The notes: generated by a model from the letters alone, not told the origin. A DNA stretch of 64,000 nt from Hungatella sp. UBA3048 (GCA_002367105.1 DFCS01000024.1:1-64000), one strand, 5' to 3'; shown: positions 1-7,175, numbered from the stretch's first letter. A program made the numbers and translations.

Positions 1-21
1 GTTCAAGTCCTACTCGGGGAG
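1..21 (+). tRNA. 3' end of a tRNA (identity not determinable)
   Basis: The window opens inside a tRNA. Positions 1-13 form the T-loop (TTCAAGT) and 3' T-stem, 14-20 the 3' acceptor strand and 21 a G discriminator base. It lies 4 nt before tRNA-Glu and belongs to the same cluster. A G discriminator would fit tRNA-Asn or tRNA-Ser, but the anticodon is outside the window, so no identity is assigned. Confidence 0.8.
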
Positions 22-25
22 CTTT

Positions 26-97
26 GGCCCCATGGTCAAGCGGTTAAGACATCGCCCTTTCACGGCGGTAACACGAGTTCGAATCTCGTTGGGGTCA
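26..97 (+). tRNA. tRNA-Glu (TTC)
   Basis: The cloverleaf folds completely: acceptor GGCCCCA pairs with TGGGGTC, the anticodon loop carries TTC between CGCC and GGCG stem strands, the T-loop is TTCGAAT and the discriminator is A. CCA is not encoded. It is the first complete gene of the co-oriented cluster. Confidence 0.97.
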
Positions 98-103
98 TTT
101 AAT

Positions 104-176
104 GCCGATGTGGCTCAATTGGCAGAGCAGCTGATTTGTAATCAGCAGGTTATCGGTTCGAGTCCGATCATCGGCT
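104..176 (+). tRNA. tRNA-Thr (TGT)
   Basis: Acceptor GCCGATG pairs with CATCGGC, the anticodon is TGT, the T-loop is TTCGAGT and the discriminator is T. It starts 6 nt after tRNA-Glu, so it is almost certainly processed from the same transcript. Confidence 0.97.
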
Positions 177-213
177 TTTAGAATTCTAATATATTTGCAG
201 ATTATAATGTTTA

Positions 214-287
214 GGACCTTTAGCTCAGTTGGTTAGAGCAACCGGCTCATAACCGGTCGGTCCCGGGTTCGAGTCCCCGAAGGTCCA
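214..287 (+). tRNA. tRNA-Met (CAT)
   Basis: Acceptor GGACCTT pairs with AAGGTCC, the anticodon is CAT and the discriminator is A. The fully paired first base pair argues for an elongator rather than an initiator tRNA. A lysidine-modified tRNA-Ile with the same genomic anticodon cannot be excluded from sequence alone. Confidence 0.9.
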
Positions 288-316
288 CTGACACTGAACT
301 AAATATTTGATAATCT

Positions 317-390
317 GGCCTGGTGGCTCAGCTGGTTAGAGCGCCGCCCTGTCACGGCGGAGGTCGTGGGTTCGAATCCCATCCGGGTCG
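317..390 (+). tRNA. tRNA-Asp (GTC)
   Basis: Acceptor GGCCTGG pairs with CCGGGTC (with wobbles), the anticodon loop reads CTGTCAC giving GTC, and the discriminator is G as usual for tRNA-Asp. It lies in the same cluster as the flanking tRNAs. Confidence 0.96.
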
Positions 391-459
391 TTCTGTACTG
401 AAAAGTATAGGCTTTACAAACCAGCAGGTAAGTAGTATAATACTTATTGCATCGTATAT

Positions 460-532
460 GGGATCTTAGCTCAGCTGGGAGAGCATCTGCCTTACAAGCA
501 GAGGGTCATAGGTTCGAGCCCTATAGGTCCCA
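460..532 (+). tRNA. tRNA-Val (TAC)
   Basis: Acceptor GGGATCT pairs with AGGTCCC, the anticodon is TAC, the T-loop is TTCGAGC and the discriminator is A. It is separated from tRNA-Asp by a 69-nt spacer. Confidence 0.96.
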
Positions 533-648
533 TTTCCATGATAATGAGACGAAATGCGCTTTGCGAATTTTGTTCGTTGTCGCGGCAGTCGCCAACTGAA
601 CATGCTTGCATGTTCGCTTGGTTCTTTGCTCGCGCAAATCATGAGAAT

Positions 649-734
649 GCCGGCGTGGCGGAACAGGCAGACGCACAGGACTTAAAATCCTGCGGGCTTA
701 ATCGCCCGTACCGGTTCGATTCCGGTCGCCGGCA
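649..734 (+). tRNA. tRNA-Leu (TAA)
   Basis: This is a class II tRNA of 86 nt with a long variable arm. Acceptor GCCGGCG pairs with CGCCGGC, the anticodon is TAA and the discriminator is A. It is preceded by a 116-nt spacer with no recognisable gene. Confidence 0.97.
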
Positions 735-763
735 CTTGCCTGATAAGGCAATTAAGTAAATAT

Positions 764-837
764 GTGTGTGTAGCTCAGCTGGATAGAGCACTTGGCTACG
801 GACCAAGGTGTCGGGAGTTCGAATCTTCTCACGCACG
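764..837 (+). tRNA. tRNA-Arg (ACG), prophage integration site
   Basis: Acceptor GTGTGTG pairs with CACGCAC, the anticodon is ACG and the discriminator is G. The 3' half from the anticodon loop onward (from 796) is duplicated at 38645, so this gene is the attB of the prophage and its 3' half is now supplied by phage-derived attL. The tRNA remains intact. A second tRNA-Arg with the same anticodon but a different body lies at 52479. Confidence 0.97.
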
Positions 838-848
838 TACAGAAAACC
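796..848 (+). repeat. attL core (53-bp direct repeat)
   Basis: The segment begins at the anticodon loop (CTACGGA) of tRNA-Arg and ends with AGAAAACC. It matches 38645-38697 perfectly and the similarity then breaks down into an imperfect copy. A start in the anticodon loop is typical of tyrosine integrases that use tRNA genes. Confidence 0.93.
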
Positions 849-874
849 CTTATTTTACAAGGGTCCACACAAAG

Positions 875-902
875 AAAGGCTTCCTGCAAAGGGAGCCTTT
901 TT
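875..902 (+). terminator. Terminator downstream of tRNA-Arg
   Basis: A hairpin with AAAGGCT and AGCCTTT-type arms is followed by a T-run. The same hairpin is repeated at 38722, just beyond attR, so it moved with the att duplication or belonged to an earlier element. A weaker CCCTTA/AAGGGT stem sits just before it at 847-863. Confidence 0.8.
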
Positions 903-907
903 CATGC

Positions 908-927
908 TTGGTCAACATTTGGTCAAC
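908..927. promoter_or_regulatory. Integrase arm-type sites, left end (two TTGGTCAAC repeats)
   Basis: TTGGTCAAC occurs at 908-916 and again at 919-927, an 11-bp period close to one helical turn. The same pair with the same spacing occurs at the right end (38507-38526). Position just inside each core is what is expected for arm-type binding sites of the integrase N-terminal domain. The repeats overlap the integrase stop codon. Confidence 0.72.
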
Positions 928-2219
928 GTTTCTTTATGAGGTAGGTTAAATAGATTTTCCAGAGTATTAGATGCAGCTTCGTCCGCCTTTTGTAAGAAGT
1001 GACTGTATATGTCGGTAGTGGTGCTTGTTTGTGCGTGGCCCAGTCTTCCGGATACGGTACGGATATCTACGTTCTGAGAAATAAGTAAGGTAGCTGAAGT
1101 ATGCCGCAATCCGTGCAAAGGAATTTCTGGGAGTTTATCTTCTTCTTTGGTGACGGCTTCATTGTGCCAGCGAATAATTTTCTTAAACATTCCATATGGA
1201 GTGCTGGGATACATTTGCCTGCCATTCAGTTGCGTAAATAAGTAATTATCGCCCTCCCATGCTGTTCCAATACTCATACGGTATTCCAGCTGTTCTTTTC
1301 GATATTGTTTCACCTGGGACATTACAGAAACCGGGACAGATATCAGCCGGTTGGATGATTCTGTTTTTGGTGGTTTGGTAATAAGCTGCCCGTCTATTAT
1401 GCTTGTACTTTTGCTGATAGATACTGTATTTTGCTCAAAGTCAAAATCACTCCATTCCAGAGCTATTAATTCTCCCCGACGTAGGCCGCAGAAGAGTGCC
1501 AGATTGAAGAATACTTTAAATTGCGTTTGAATATCTTTGTGCTCCGAATAAGCATCGACATGATACGACTTTCCTGTATCATCTACCCGGTCATGCGCTT
1601 TCTTGTTTATTGTAACACCACTATTCAAAGTCCCCAGAAAGGCTTCTGCCTGCTCTAAAGTGAAGTGCTTGACTGTTTTACCCTGGGTGGCCTTTGGAGG
1701 GTCTACACGGTCACAGGGATTGTCAAGAACCACATTCCAGCGGATAGCTACGGTGAATATTGCACTGATGGTATTATGGATATGGCGAATTGTCTTAGAA
1801 GAGTAACCGCCCTCGCGGCCATCTTTTCTTTCTTTCAAAAGTATGTTATATAGAGTGTTCAGATTACGCGGCTGAATCTTAGCCAGCTTTATATGGCCAA
1901 TCACCGGATAGACGTGTATTTTTAGCAAGGTGCGGTATTGCGACTGAGTATTCAGGTCCAAATGTTGTGCTGCATATTCCTCCAGGTAGCGATCGGCAAA
2001 TTCTTGAAATGTTAGTTTTTCCCCATCAAGGAATTTTCCGTTTATCACCTGCTCTTCAAATTTTACGACAAAGGCTTCTAGTGCCTTCTGGTTCTGCCTT
2101 TCCGTCTTATTTGGATCAGGAGTAAATGTAGCTGTCTCAATGATTTGAGAACCATTAGCTTTTCGACCATTACTCACTCGAATTCTATATGTCTCTCCCC
2201 GTTTGGTTACACTTGCCAT
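912..2219 (-). CDS. int: Tyrosine-family site-specific integrase
   Basis: The protein catalyses integration and excision at tRNA-Arg. The 435-residue reading has an N-terminal AP2-like arm-binding region (residues 1-30), a SAM-like core-binding domain (about 70-170) and a C-terminal catalytic domain. The visible catalytic residues are the Arg in GLRRGE (about 245), the HGLRH motif (about 376), the LGH motif (about 400) and the Tyr in DIYSHF (about 412). The ATG at 2219 was chosen over an upstream in-frame ATG because AAGGAAAG lies just before it. The gene is adjacent to attL and its last codons contain the arm-type repeats. A decayed homologue lies at 38757-39343. Confidence 0.96.
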   Translation of the reverse strand: MASVTKRGETYRIRVSNGRKANGSQIIETATFTPDPNKTERQNQKALEAFVVKFEEQVINGKFLDGEKLTFQEFADRYLEEYAAQHLDLNTQSQYRTLLKIHVYPVIGHIKLAKIQPRNLNTLYNILLKERKDGREGGYSSKTIRHIHNTISAIFTVAIRWNVVLDNPCDRVDPPKATQGKTVKHFTLEQAEAFLGTLNSGVTINKKAHDRVDDTGKSYHVDAYSEHKDIQTQFKVFFNLALFCGLRRGELIALEWSDFDFEQNTVSISKSTSIIDGQLITKPPKTESSNRLISVPVSVMSQVKQYRKEQLEYRMSIGTAWEGDNYLFTQLNGRQMYPSTPYGMFKKIIRWHNEAVTKEEDKLPEIPLHGLRHTSATLLISQNVDIRTVSGRLGHAQTSTTTDIYSHFLQKADEAASNTLENLFNLPHKETLTKC

Positions 2220-2354
2220 GGTATCTTTCCTTTCTTTATGTAGCATCCGAACGCCTGTTTTGGGTTCACTAAGAAAAGAAAAGATGATATACTGAATATG
2301 TACATTGGGTGTATATCGTCTTCCCTTGTGGTTGATAAGTTACATCTATTTGAT

Positions 2355-2390
2355 AAGCTCTGGGAGTTCGCAGCTCCTGGGGCTTTTTTT
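2355..2390 (+). terminator. Plus-strand terminator between two minus-strand genes
   Basis: Arms GGGAG/CTCC and AAGC/GGCTT are followed by eight T residues reading into the 3' end of the repressor gene. It is oriented to stop plus-strand transcription although both neighbouring genes are on the minus strand. It could shield the repressor from antisense reading out of the int region, or end a short plus-strand RNA. Confidence 0.6.
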
Positions 2391-2716
2391 TAATCATCAG
2401 ATAATAATGTTTTAATTATGTCTTTTTTTTGATCAAGTGTAAGTCTCTTTCCATTTCTGGCTATTAAACTTTGAATGTCCTCATATGTAGGTTCGCTTAA
2501 AGTATTAGTCTCCCCTCTGGACATTTCGTCAAGTTCTTCAACGGTTATTCCAAGAGCTTTACACATTGTAATAACATTGTTTACATTTGCTTTTCCGGCC
2601 CCCCTTTTCAAGATTGTATACACCGTACTATAAGGGAGGCTACATTTCTCAGAAAAAGAACGAGCATTTAATCCTTGTTCTTTTATAAGTCTTTCTAAAA
2701 CTTTAGCCTTTTCCAT
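2390..2716 (-). CDS. CI-like XRE-family repressor
   Basis: The 108-residue protein has an XRE-type helix-turn-helix at about residues 8-62 (LNARSFSEKCSLPYSTVYTI, followed by NVITMCKALGI). The acidic C-terminal tail of about 40 residues is too short for a RecA-dependent autocleavage domain. It is therefore probably relieved by an antirepressor rather than by LexA-like self-cleavage. It faces the Cro-like gene at 2932 across a 215-bp region with divergent promoters and repeated operator-like sites, the layout of a lysogeny switch. It is the best candidate for the maintenance repressor. Confidence 0.88.
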   Translation of the reverse strand: MEKAKVLERLIKEQGLNARSFSEKCSLPYSTVYTILKRGAGKANVNNVITMCKALGITVEELDEMSRGETNTLSEPTYEDIQSLIARNGKRLTLDQKKDIIKTLLSDD

Positions 2717-2745
2717 TGTTTGTCCTCTTTTCGTGATTTGCCCCT

Positions 2746-2774
2746 ATTATATACTGCAATAAGTAAAATGTAAA
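2746..2774 (-). promoter_or_regulatory. Repressor promoter
   Basis: On the minus strand, TTTACA and TATAAT are separated by 17 bp, reading towards the repressor gene. The promoter lies beside the operator-like repeat at 2785-2799, which fits autoregulation. Confidence 0.75.
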
Positions 2775-2784
2775 GAGAAATATG

Positions 2785-2908
2785 CGGATTTACGAATATA
2801 TCTATTAGTAATTTTTGATAAATTAAAAAAATATTTGAAAGTCCGTATATAATGTATTGACAATTGACGAAAGTACAAATATAATCAAAGCACGATATTT
2901 GAAATTCC
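2785..2908. promoter_or_regulatory. Three operator-like repeats in the switch region
   Basis: Three related 14-15-bp elements can be read: CGGATTTACGAATAT at 2785-2799 and, on the opposite strand, CGGACTTTCAAATAT at 2831-2845 and GGAATTTCAAATAT at 2895-2908. One lies near the repressor promoter, one just upstream of the lytic -35 and one across the lytic start region. This mirrors lambda OR/OL logic. Binding by the repressor or the Cro-like protein is inferred. Confidence 0.6.
2857..2885 (+). promoter_or_regulatory. Early lytic promoter
   Basis: TTGACA (2857-2862) and TATAAT (2880-2885) are separated by exactly 17 bp, a full sigma-A consensus promoter reading into the Cro-like gene and the early operon. 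Operator-like repeats flank it on both sides. Confidence 0.88.
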
Positions 2909-2931
2909 AAACATAGAAAGGAGATTGCTAG

Positions 2932-3165
2932 ATGTATTCTAATTTGTTAACAACAATGAAAACTAAAGGTGTAACTTATACCCAGATTGCCAGTTTACTT
3001 GGCTGTAGATACCAAACTGTAAGTGAAAATATCCAGGGAAATACAGAAAAGGGTATCTGCGTTAATGAGGCAATGAAGATTTGGAAAGTATTTTTTCCAG
3101 AATGTAATTTTATGTGGTTATTTTGCAGGGAACAAGATGATTTAAATGAATATGCGGGGAGGTAG
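2932..3165 (+). CDS. Cro-like helix-turn-helix protein
   Basis: A 77-residue protein with a compact XRE-type helix-turn-helix (YTQIASLLGCRYQTVSENI, about residues 16-34). Its Shine-Dalgarno AAAGGAG sits 8 bp before the ATG. It is the first gene of the rightward early operon, divergent from the repressor, so it most likely acts as the lytic-side regulator. The C-terminal half (KVFFPECNFMWLFC) is hydrophobic and aromatic-rich, which is a little unusual for a Cro protein and may be a dimer interface. Assignment rests on position and fold rather than a specific family match. Confidence 0.75.
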   Translation: MYSNLLTTMKTKGVTYTQIASLLGCRYQTVSENIQGNTEKGICVNEAMKIWKVFFPECNFMWLFCREQDDLNEYAGR

Positions 3166-3169
3166 TAGG

Positions 3170-3991
3170 ATGAACGAGTTAATAACAATCAAGAGTGTCA
3201 GAGGGCGCTTAGATTCAGATGGTAACCCAGAATTGAATCTGGAGGATGTTGCTAGAGGGTTAGGATTCATAGACAAACAAATCAAAAATGGCAAAGAGTA
3301 TTTAGTCATTAGAAAAGCAAGAGTTAATTGCTATTTAGAAACATATGGTTTTCTGCCACCTGTGGCAGAAGCTTTTTCTGAAACATTTATACCAGAAAAC
3401 ATTTTCTACAAACTTTGTTTTAAGGCCGATAATGAAACAGCTTTGAAATTTCAGTCTGTAGTAACCGATGAAATACTTCCATCTATTCGAAAACATGGCG
3501 GATATCTTACACCAGCTAAAATTGAGGAGGTGTTGCTTAACCCGGACACCATCATTCAGCTGGCCACGAACCTGAAAGCAAAGATGGCGGAGAATGATAC
3601 TTTGAAAAATACAGTCAAGGAGAAAGAACTGAGAATTGCAGATATGCAGCCTAAGGTGAATTTCGCTAATGCCGTGGCTACCAGTCACACTTCCATATTG
3701 GTAGGGGATTTGGCGAAGCTTCTTAAACAAAATGGAGTAGATATCGGAGCAAACCGCTTATTTGAGTGGTTGAGGGAAAACGGGTATCTCATAAAGCGTA
3801 AAGGTGCCGACTGGAATATGCCTACACAGAAGTCTATGGATTTGGGGCTGTTTGAAATCAAGGAATCTACCGTGAATAATCCGGACGGATCAGTGAGGAT
3901 TAATAAGACTCCAAAGGTGACTGGGTATGGTCAGCAGTATTTTATTAATATTTTCCTAGTGAAGGAGGACGGTACTAATGGAAATCAGTGA
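3170..3991 (+). CDS. Phage antirepressor (BRO-N plus ANT/KilAC)
   Basis: The 273-residue protein has two domains. Residues about 1-105 resemble BRO-N (NLEDVARGLGF near the start and VTDEILPSIRKHGGY near the end of the domain). Residues about 160-260 resemble the ANT/KilAC antirepressor domain (LAKLLKQNGVDIGANRLFEW and a GYGQQYF motif). A short coiled coil lies between them. The ATG at 3170 follows GGGGAGGT; an earlier in-frame ATG lies inside the preceding gene. Proteins of this type bind and neutralise phage repressors. It is the first of three antirepressor-type genes in this prophage. Confidence 0.88.
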   Translation: MNELITIKSVRGRLDSDGNPELNLEDVARGLGFIDKQIKNGKEYLVIRKARVNCYLETYGFLPPVAEAFSETFIPENIFYKLCFKADNETALKFQSVVTDEILPSIRKHGGYLTPAKIEEVLLNPDTIIQLATNLKAKMAENDTLKNTVKEKELRIADMQPKVNFANAVATSHTSILVGDLAKLLKQNGVDIGANRLFEWLRENGYLIKRKGADWNMPTQKSMDLGLFEIKESTVNNPDGSVRINKTPKVTGYGQQYFINIFLVKEDGTNGNQ

Positions 3992-4475
3992 AAAAGAATA
4001 CAACGAGTTAAAATTACAAATTGCCACATTACAGAACACCGTCAATGATTTAAAGAATCCTCCAAAGAGGACTATAAAAACAATGTTGAAAGAACAGGTA
4101 ATTGATGGAATTCACAATTTAAATAATGAAAAACCAGTCTTTGGATATAGCCGGTTTGACTCTAAGGCTTGGAAGTTTTTTTTGGAAGTAGGGAAGATAA
4201 TTCATGAACCAACCAGAACTTTTTATATGGGAACAGCCCTCCCTAATCGTCCCTACATAAGAACAAATGATCTAAACAGGAATATCCCTCAAAAAGTCAA
4301 AGATTTATCACCTGAACAGATGGAAACTTCAGCGAAGATGCTTGATGAAATTATTCCTATTTACAATCGGTATTACAAAATGTTACACCCAAAAGTCATG
4401 TACGATCCAACAGGGAAAGGTGATTATGAGCTTATTGGGGTGTTGGATTTTGACATGATAGAGGAAAGGAGTTGA
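3978..4475 (+). CDS. Phage protein of unknown function
   Basis: I do not recognise a family for this 165-residue protein. Its first 30 residues are heptad-like (NELKLQIATLQNTVNDLKN), so a short N-terminal coiled coil is likely; the rest is a mixed, soluble, aromatic-rich region. It overlaps the 3' end of the antirepressor gene by 14 bp and uses the GGAGG inside that gene as its ribosome-binding site. The two are therefore translationally coupled and part of the early operon. A role as antirepressor partner is possible but unsupported. Confidence 0.7.
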   Translation: MEISEKEYNELKLQIATLQNTVNDLKNPPKRTIKTMLKEQVIDGIHNLNNEKPVFGYSRFDSKAWKFFLEVGKIIHEPTRTFYMGTALPNRPYIRTNDLNRNIPQKVKDLSPEQMETSAKMLDEIIPIYNRYYKMLHPKVMYDPTGKGDYELIGVLDFDMIEERS

Positions 4476-4479
4476 TGAG

Positions 4480-4674
4480 ATGAAATATACAATCGAACTG
4501 AGTTATTCCGCAAGCATTACGGTTAATGATATCGTAGCAGATTCGGAAGATGAAGCTATTGAAATTGCAAAGCGCAGAGTTGATAAAGGTGTTGCTTTTG
4601 TGGAGGCACATGACATTGATTGTGGTCCTCTGAAATTTAAAGATATGACTTTTTGTGAGGTGGGAAGCGAATGA
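4480..4674 (+). CDS. Small early phage protein
   Basis: A 64-residue protein preceded by AAAGGAG, 4 nt after the previous gene, with its stop overlapping the next start (ATGA). It begins with a beta-strand-like segment (YTIELSYSASITV) followed by a helix (SEDEAIEIAKRRV). This resembles small ferredoxin-like or DpnD/PcfM-type folds seen in mobile elements, but the match is weak. It is clearly part of the early operon through its tight spacing; the function is unknown. Confidence 0.65.
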   Translation: MKYTIELSYSASITVNDIVADSEDEAIEIAKRRVDKGVAFVEAHDIDCGPLKFKDMTFCEVGSE

Positions 4675-5462
4675 ACGAATTAACTGAAAAGAGAGCAATG
4701 GACACTTCGAAATTGACCCCGATTGAAATTGCTCTGGGGATTGATGAGAAGGGAATAACCACGGCAAAAAATCTTTATGATTTTTTGGAACTGGATAAAA
4801 GCAACTATTCTAAATGGTGCAGGAGAAACATTCATGAAAATGAGTTTGCGGAAGAAAACGTTGATTACTGGGCGTTCGTACCAAATGACGAACGGGAATT
4901 TAATCCAAATCCCACTCAAGATTTTAAGCTTACTGCTCATTTTGCAAAGAAGCTTTCCATGACCCAGAAGAATCAAAAAGGTGAAGACGCAAGGGAGTAT
5001 TTCACAAAGGTGGAAGGCAAGTTAAAAGAGACGGTGATTAATCGGAATAATCTGTCACCGGAACTTCAGATGTTCATGCAGATGGGTGAAGCTATGGCAA
5101 ATCAGGAATTGGAGCAGAAGAGACAGGCCGAGGAGCAAAAGCGGCAGGCCATTGAACTCAATGAGGTAAAGGAGAACCAGAAAACGATAGCTCTGGCATT
5201 GGACCCGAATGGTGATAGAAATTTCCGTCCATGGGTAAATCGTTCTTTGTCTGCCATAGCAGAGAGTGAAAACTATCAGTACATAGGTAGCCGGGAAGAA
5301 AGATACCGGGCGGTCCGGACCGAAAGCTATGAACGTCTTTCAGCAAAGAGGCCCTGTAGATTAAACCAGAGAGTTATAAATGAGCGGGATAGGGCCCTTG
5401 AGGCCGGTGCCAGCCAGGGGAAACTTAAGGCGATCAATAAGCTTTCCATTATCGAAAAGTGA
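4671..5462 (+). CDS. AntA/AntB-type antirepressor
   Basis: The 263-residue protein starts with an AntA/AntB-like region (about 12-115) showing TTAKNLYDFLELDKSNYSKW, DYWAF and the FAKKLSM/REYFTKVE motifs of the family. A central charged coiled coil (about 150-175, repeated EEQKRQA) leads to a C-terminal ORF6C-like region with RSLSAIAESENYQYIGSREE. The start overlaps the preceding stop by 4 nt. AntA/AntB proteins are antirepressors in coliphage and Firmicute phages. A second such gene in one switch region suggests layered induction control, or that one of them acts on a different repressor. Confidence 0.87.
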   Translation: MNELTEKRAMDTSKLTPIEIALGIDEKGITTAKNLYDFLELDKSNYSKWCRRNIHENEFAEENVDYWAFVPNDEREFNPNPTQDFKLTAHFAKKLSMTQKNQKGEDAREYFTKVEGKLKETVINRNNLSPELQMFMQMGEAMANQELEQKRQAEEQKRQAIELNEVKENQKTIALALDPNGDRNFRPWVNRSLSAIAESENYQYIGSREERYRAVRTESYERLSAKRPCRLNQRVINERDRALEAGASQGKLKAINKLSIIEK

Positions 5463-5551
5463 TAAGGACCTAAAGCCGGTTTATGAATCGGTTATCCGGA
5501 AAATGTTGGTGTTTTATTGCGTCGAAGTGAAATAACGGTAGGAGGTTAGGA

Positions 5552-5863
5552 ATGAAAAGATTGGTGGACCTAGATAGTATTATCGAATCAATTAATGCAG
5601 TATTTGATTCTAAGACGTCAAGGCGAGTGACGGCATATCTGAACAATTATCCGGTAATTGAAACAGATAAATGGATTCCTGTATCAGTGGAATTACCTGA
5701 TGATGAGATAGAGGAAGAATGGTATTGGTGTACCTGCTACGCACCACATAGAGGTTATTTTACGCAGCCAGGGAAGTGGTGGAATGGTGATTTTATGAAG
5801 CCTTGCTATCATGGAATAGTTGTTGCATGGATGAAGGAAATGCCTGAACCATATGAGCCATAA
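5552..5863 (+). CDS. DUF551-family phage protein
   Basis: The 103-residue protein has, from about residue 43, the WIPVSVELPDDE opening and the VAWMKEMPEPYEP ending that define DUF551, a small tryptophan-rich family common in phage early regions and of unknown function. The first 40 residues form a predicted helix. The AGGAGG-containing leader is clear. The 89-nt gap before it contains only short inverted repeats. Confidence 0.82.
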   Translation: MKRLVDLDSIIESINAVFDSKTSRRVTAYLNNYPVIETDKWIPVSVELPDDEIEEEWYWCTCYAPHRGYFTQPGKWWNGDFMKPCYHGIVVAWMKEMPEPYEP

Positions 5864-5923
5864 TTCCCCCACATGTGGGCGAAAAATTCAAACTAAGGGA
5901 TAGAGCAAAGAGGAGGGATAGGC

Positions 5924-6082
5924 ATGGCAAGATCATTTGGGCGAATAGATGATTTTGAGGACGATAGCCGGCCGCCTGTGGTTGACTGGGTGGAATGGTT
6001 GTTGCAGGGTATATTTGTTTCGGCTGGTGTGGCCATGATAGCGTACATAGGTTTTATGGTCATGACGGTAGCTATGAAATAG
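5924..6082 (+). CDS. Small single-pass membrane protein
   Basis: A 52-residue protein preceded by GAGGAGGGA. The first 25 residues are charged and the rest is a single predicted transmembrane helix (LLQGIFVSAGVAMIAYIGF) ending MVMTVAMK. It lies within a run of small co-oriented early genes with tight spacing. Small membrane proteins in phage early regions sometimes act in superinfection exclusion or host takeover, but nothing in the sequence decides this. Family unknown. Confidence 0.62.
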   Translation: MARSFGRIDDFEDDSRPPVVDWVEWLLQGIFVSAGVAMIAYIGFMVMTVAMK

Positions 6083-6098
6083 TGAGAGGGGAAAAGGC

Positions 6099-6278
6099 AT
6101 GAAATTGAAATCAGGAGATAGCGTTGTATACATGGCTGATGTGCACCAGGAATATACAGGTCAGAAGGCGGCGGCAATAGAGTTCGATTTGAAGGCAGGA
6201 ATGGTAAATTTAAGATTTCAGGATGGAATGCTCCTGTGGGTGTTCTGGGATGAAATTATGATACCGAAGAAACGATGA
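6099..6278 (+). CDS. Small early phage protein (beta-rich)
   Basis: A 59-residue protein with a clear AGGGGAAAAGG leader, starting 16 nt after the preceding small membrane protein. It opens MKLKSGDSVVYMA and continues with alternating hydrophobic residues typical of a small SH3-like barrel, ending IPKKR. I recognise no named family. It is accepted as a gene from its ribosome-binding site, spacing and codon use in line with its neighbours. Confidence 0.6.
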   Translation: MKLKSGDSVVYMADVHQEYTGQKAAAIEFDLKAGMVNLRFQDGMLLWVFWDEIMIPKKR

Positions 6279-6293
6279 GGAGGTGAAGGAATC

Positions 6294-6425
6294 ATGAACC
6301 CATTAAACTTCTATCATAGTTGTTTCACTGGCATGGTCTGGGATTACGGTACATCGCCTAAAGCTTATGGACAGATGTTGCAGAGAAAACGCCGCAGGAA
6401 GAAGGGGAGGAAAAAGAATGTGTAA
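6294..6425 (+). CDS. Very small basic protein
   Basis: A 43-residue protein preceded by GAGGAGGTGAAGG. The C-terminal 15 residues are almost entirely Arg and Lys (QRKRRRKKGRKKN), so it may bind nucleic acid. Its 3' end overlaps the next start by 8 nt and carries that gene's Shine-Dalgarno, so coupling is likely. Family unknown. Confidence 0.55.
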   Translation: MNPLNFYHSCFTGMVWDYGTSPKAYGQMLQRKRRRKKGRKKNV

Positions 6426-6660
6426 CTGCATGAAAGAACTGGAGCAGAAGTTTATAGAAAAATTAGGCTTTGAAGAAGCTGATGCCCCAGTGGAACTGTT
6501 ATCTGGTAGAGCATATCTTTCCTTCACAGTAAGGGAAGTGGGGAAAAATAAAACCAAGCAAATGCCCATGATGTTATCAAAATGCCCGATTTGTGGACAA
6601 GAGTACGAGAAAAAAGAAACCCAGGAGCGGCAACTCCCAGGTAATCAAAGTGATATCTAA
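6418..6660 (+). CDS. Small zinc-ribbon-like early protein
   Basis: An 80-residue protein. The ATG at 6418 was chosen because GGGGAGG lies just upstream; a longer in-frame reading would include the basic tail region of the preceding gene. Two N-terminal cysteines (CNC) and a C-terminal CPICG could together form a metal site. The middle reads as a small alpha/beta domain. It is part of the early small-gene run; function unknown. Confidence 0.62.
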   Translation: MCNCMKELEQKFIEKLGFEEADAPVELLSGRAYLSFTVREVGKNKTKQMPMMLSKCPICGQEYEKKETQERQLPGNQSDI

Positions 6661-6724
6661 TAAATTTACAACCATAGTATATCCGGTTTGGTACAGAAAA
6701 TCAAGATAAAAGGAGAATTTACAT

Positions 6725-6880
6725 ATGAGGAAAATTCAGTTTAGTAATGTCCAGAAGAAATGTATGTGCTGTGGTAAGGTGTTTCCTTCCGATTTTCAAG
6801 GAACAAACTGCACCTGTACGGCCCATGGTCGCTTGTTTGCTATTGGCACATATTATCACCCTGCAGTATGTACGAGATAA
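6725..6880 (+). CDS. Small cysteine-rich zinc-finger-like protein
   Basis: A 51-residue protein preceded by AAGGAGAATTTACAT. It contains CMCCGK near residue 13 and CTCTAHG near residue 29, a pattern of closely spaced cysteines plus histidine that suggests a zinc-binding knuckle. It is the last gene of the first early block; about 345 nt without a gene follow. No family recognised. Confidence 0.58.
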   Translation: MRKIQFSNVQKKCMCCGKVFPSDFQGTNCTCTAHGRLFAIGTYYHPAVCTR

Positions 6881-7080
6881 AGCTTGCCATGGATTTAAGG
6901 TATATTCAGGTATAAATAGCAGTTTATAAAAATTTTATAATTGTTAATTTTACTCAGGTAAATATCTATTTAGTGAATTTGTTTTTGTTACACATGTTAG
7001 CTCTTTGATTTCACCTGCTTTTTCTAAGATAAAAGTTTACTTGTGTAACGCCCTATTACTGTATAAGGGAAGTAGTAAAC

Positions 7081-7094
7081 TAAATCGTGATTTA
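7081..7094. repeat. TAAATCGTGATTTA palindromic motif, copy 1
   Basis: Six-bp arms TAAATC and GATTTA flank a central GT. The identical 14-mer occurs at 35252-35265 in the right-end cargo zone. A protein-binding site is the simplest reading. Confidence 0.55.
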
Positions 7095-7118
7095 ACGGAC
7101 TAAGGCTTGATTTGAAGA

Positions 7119-7175
7119 GGCCTTGGGGGTATTTACAGGCTGGGATTTAGGTGATATCATACCCACCACAAGGCC
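7119..7175 (+). promoter_or_regulatory. Strong leader hairpin upstream of the second early block
   Basis: GGCCTTG (7119-7125) pairs with CAAGGCC (7169-7175), and GGGTAT (7127-7132) pairs with ATACCC (7159-7164). No T-run follows, so it is not an ordinary terminator. It ends about 50 nt before the next start codon. It may be an RNA-level control site such as an antitermination, processing or binding element. Confidence 0.6.

Noticed and set aside
538..949. Open frames over the tRNA cluster on both strands
   Set aside because: They coincide with tRNA-Leu and tRNA-Arg genes and have no ribosome-binding sites or protein-like composition.
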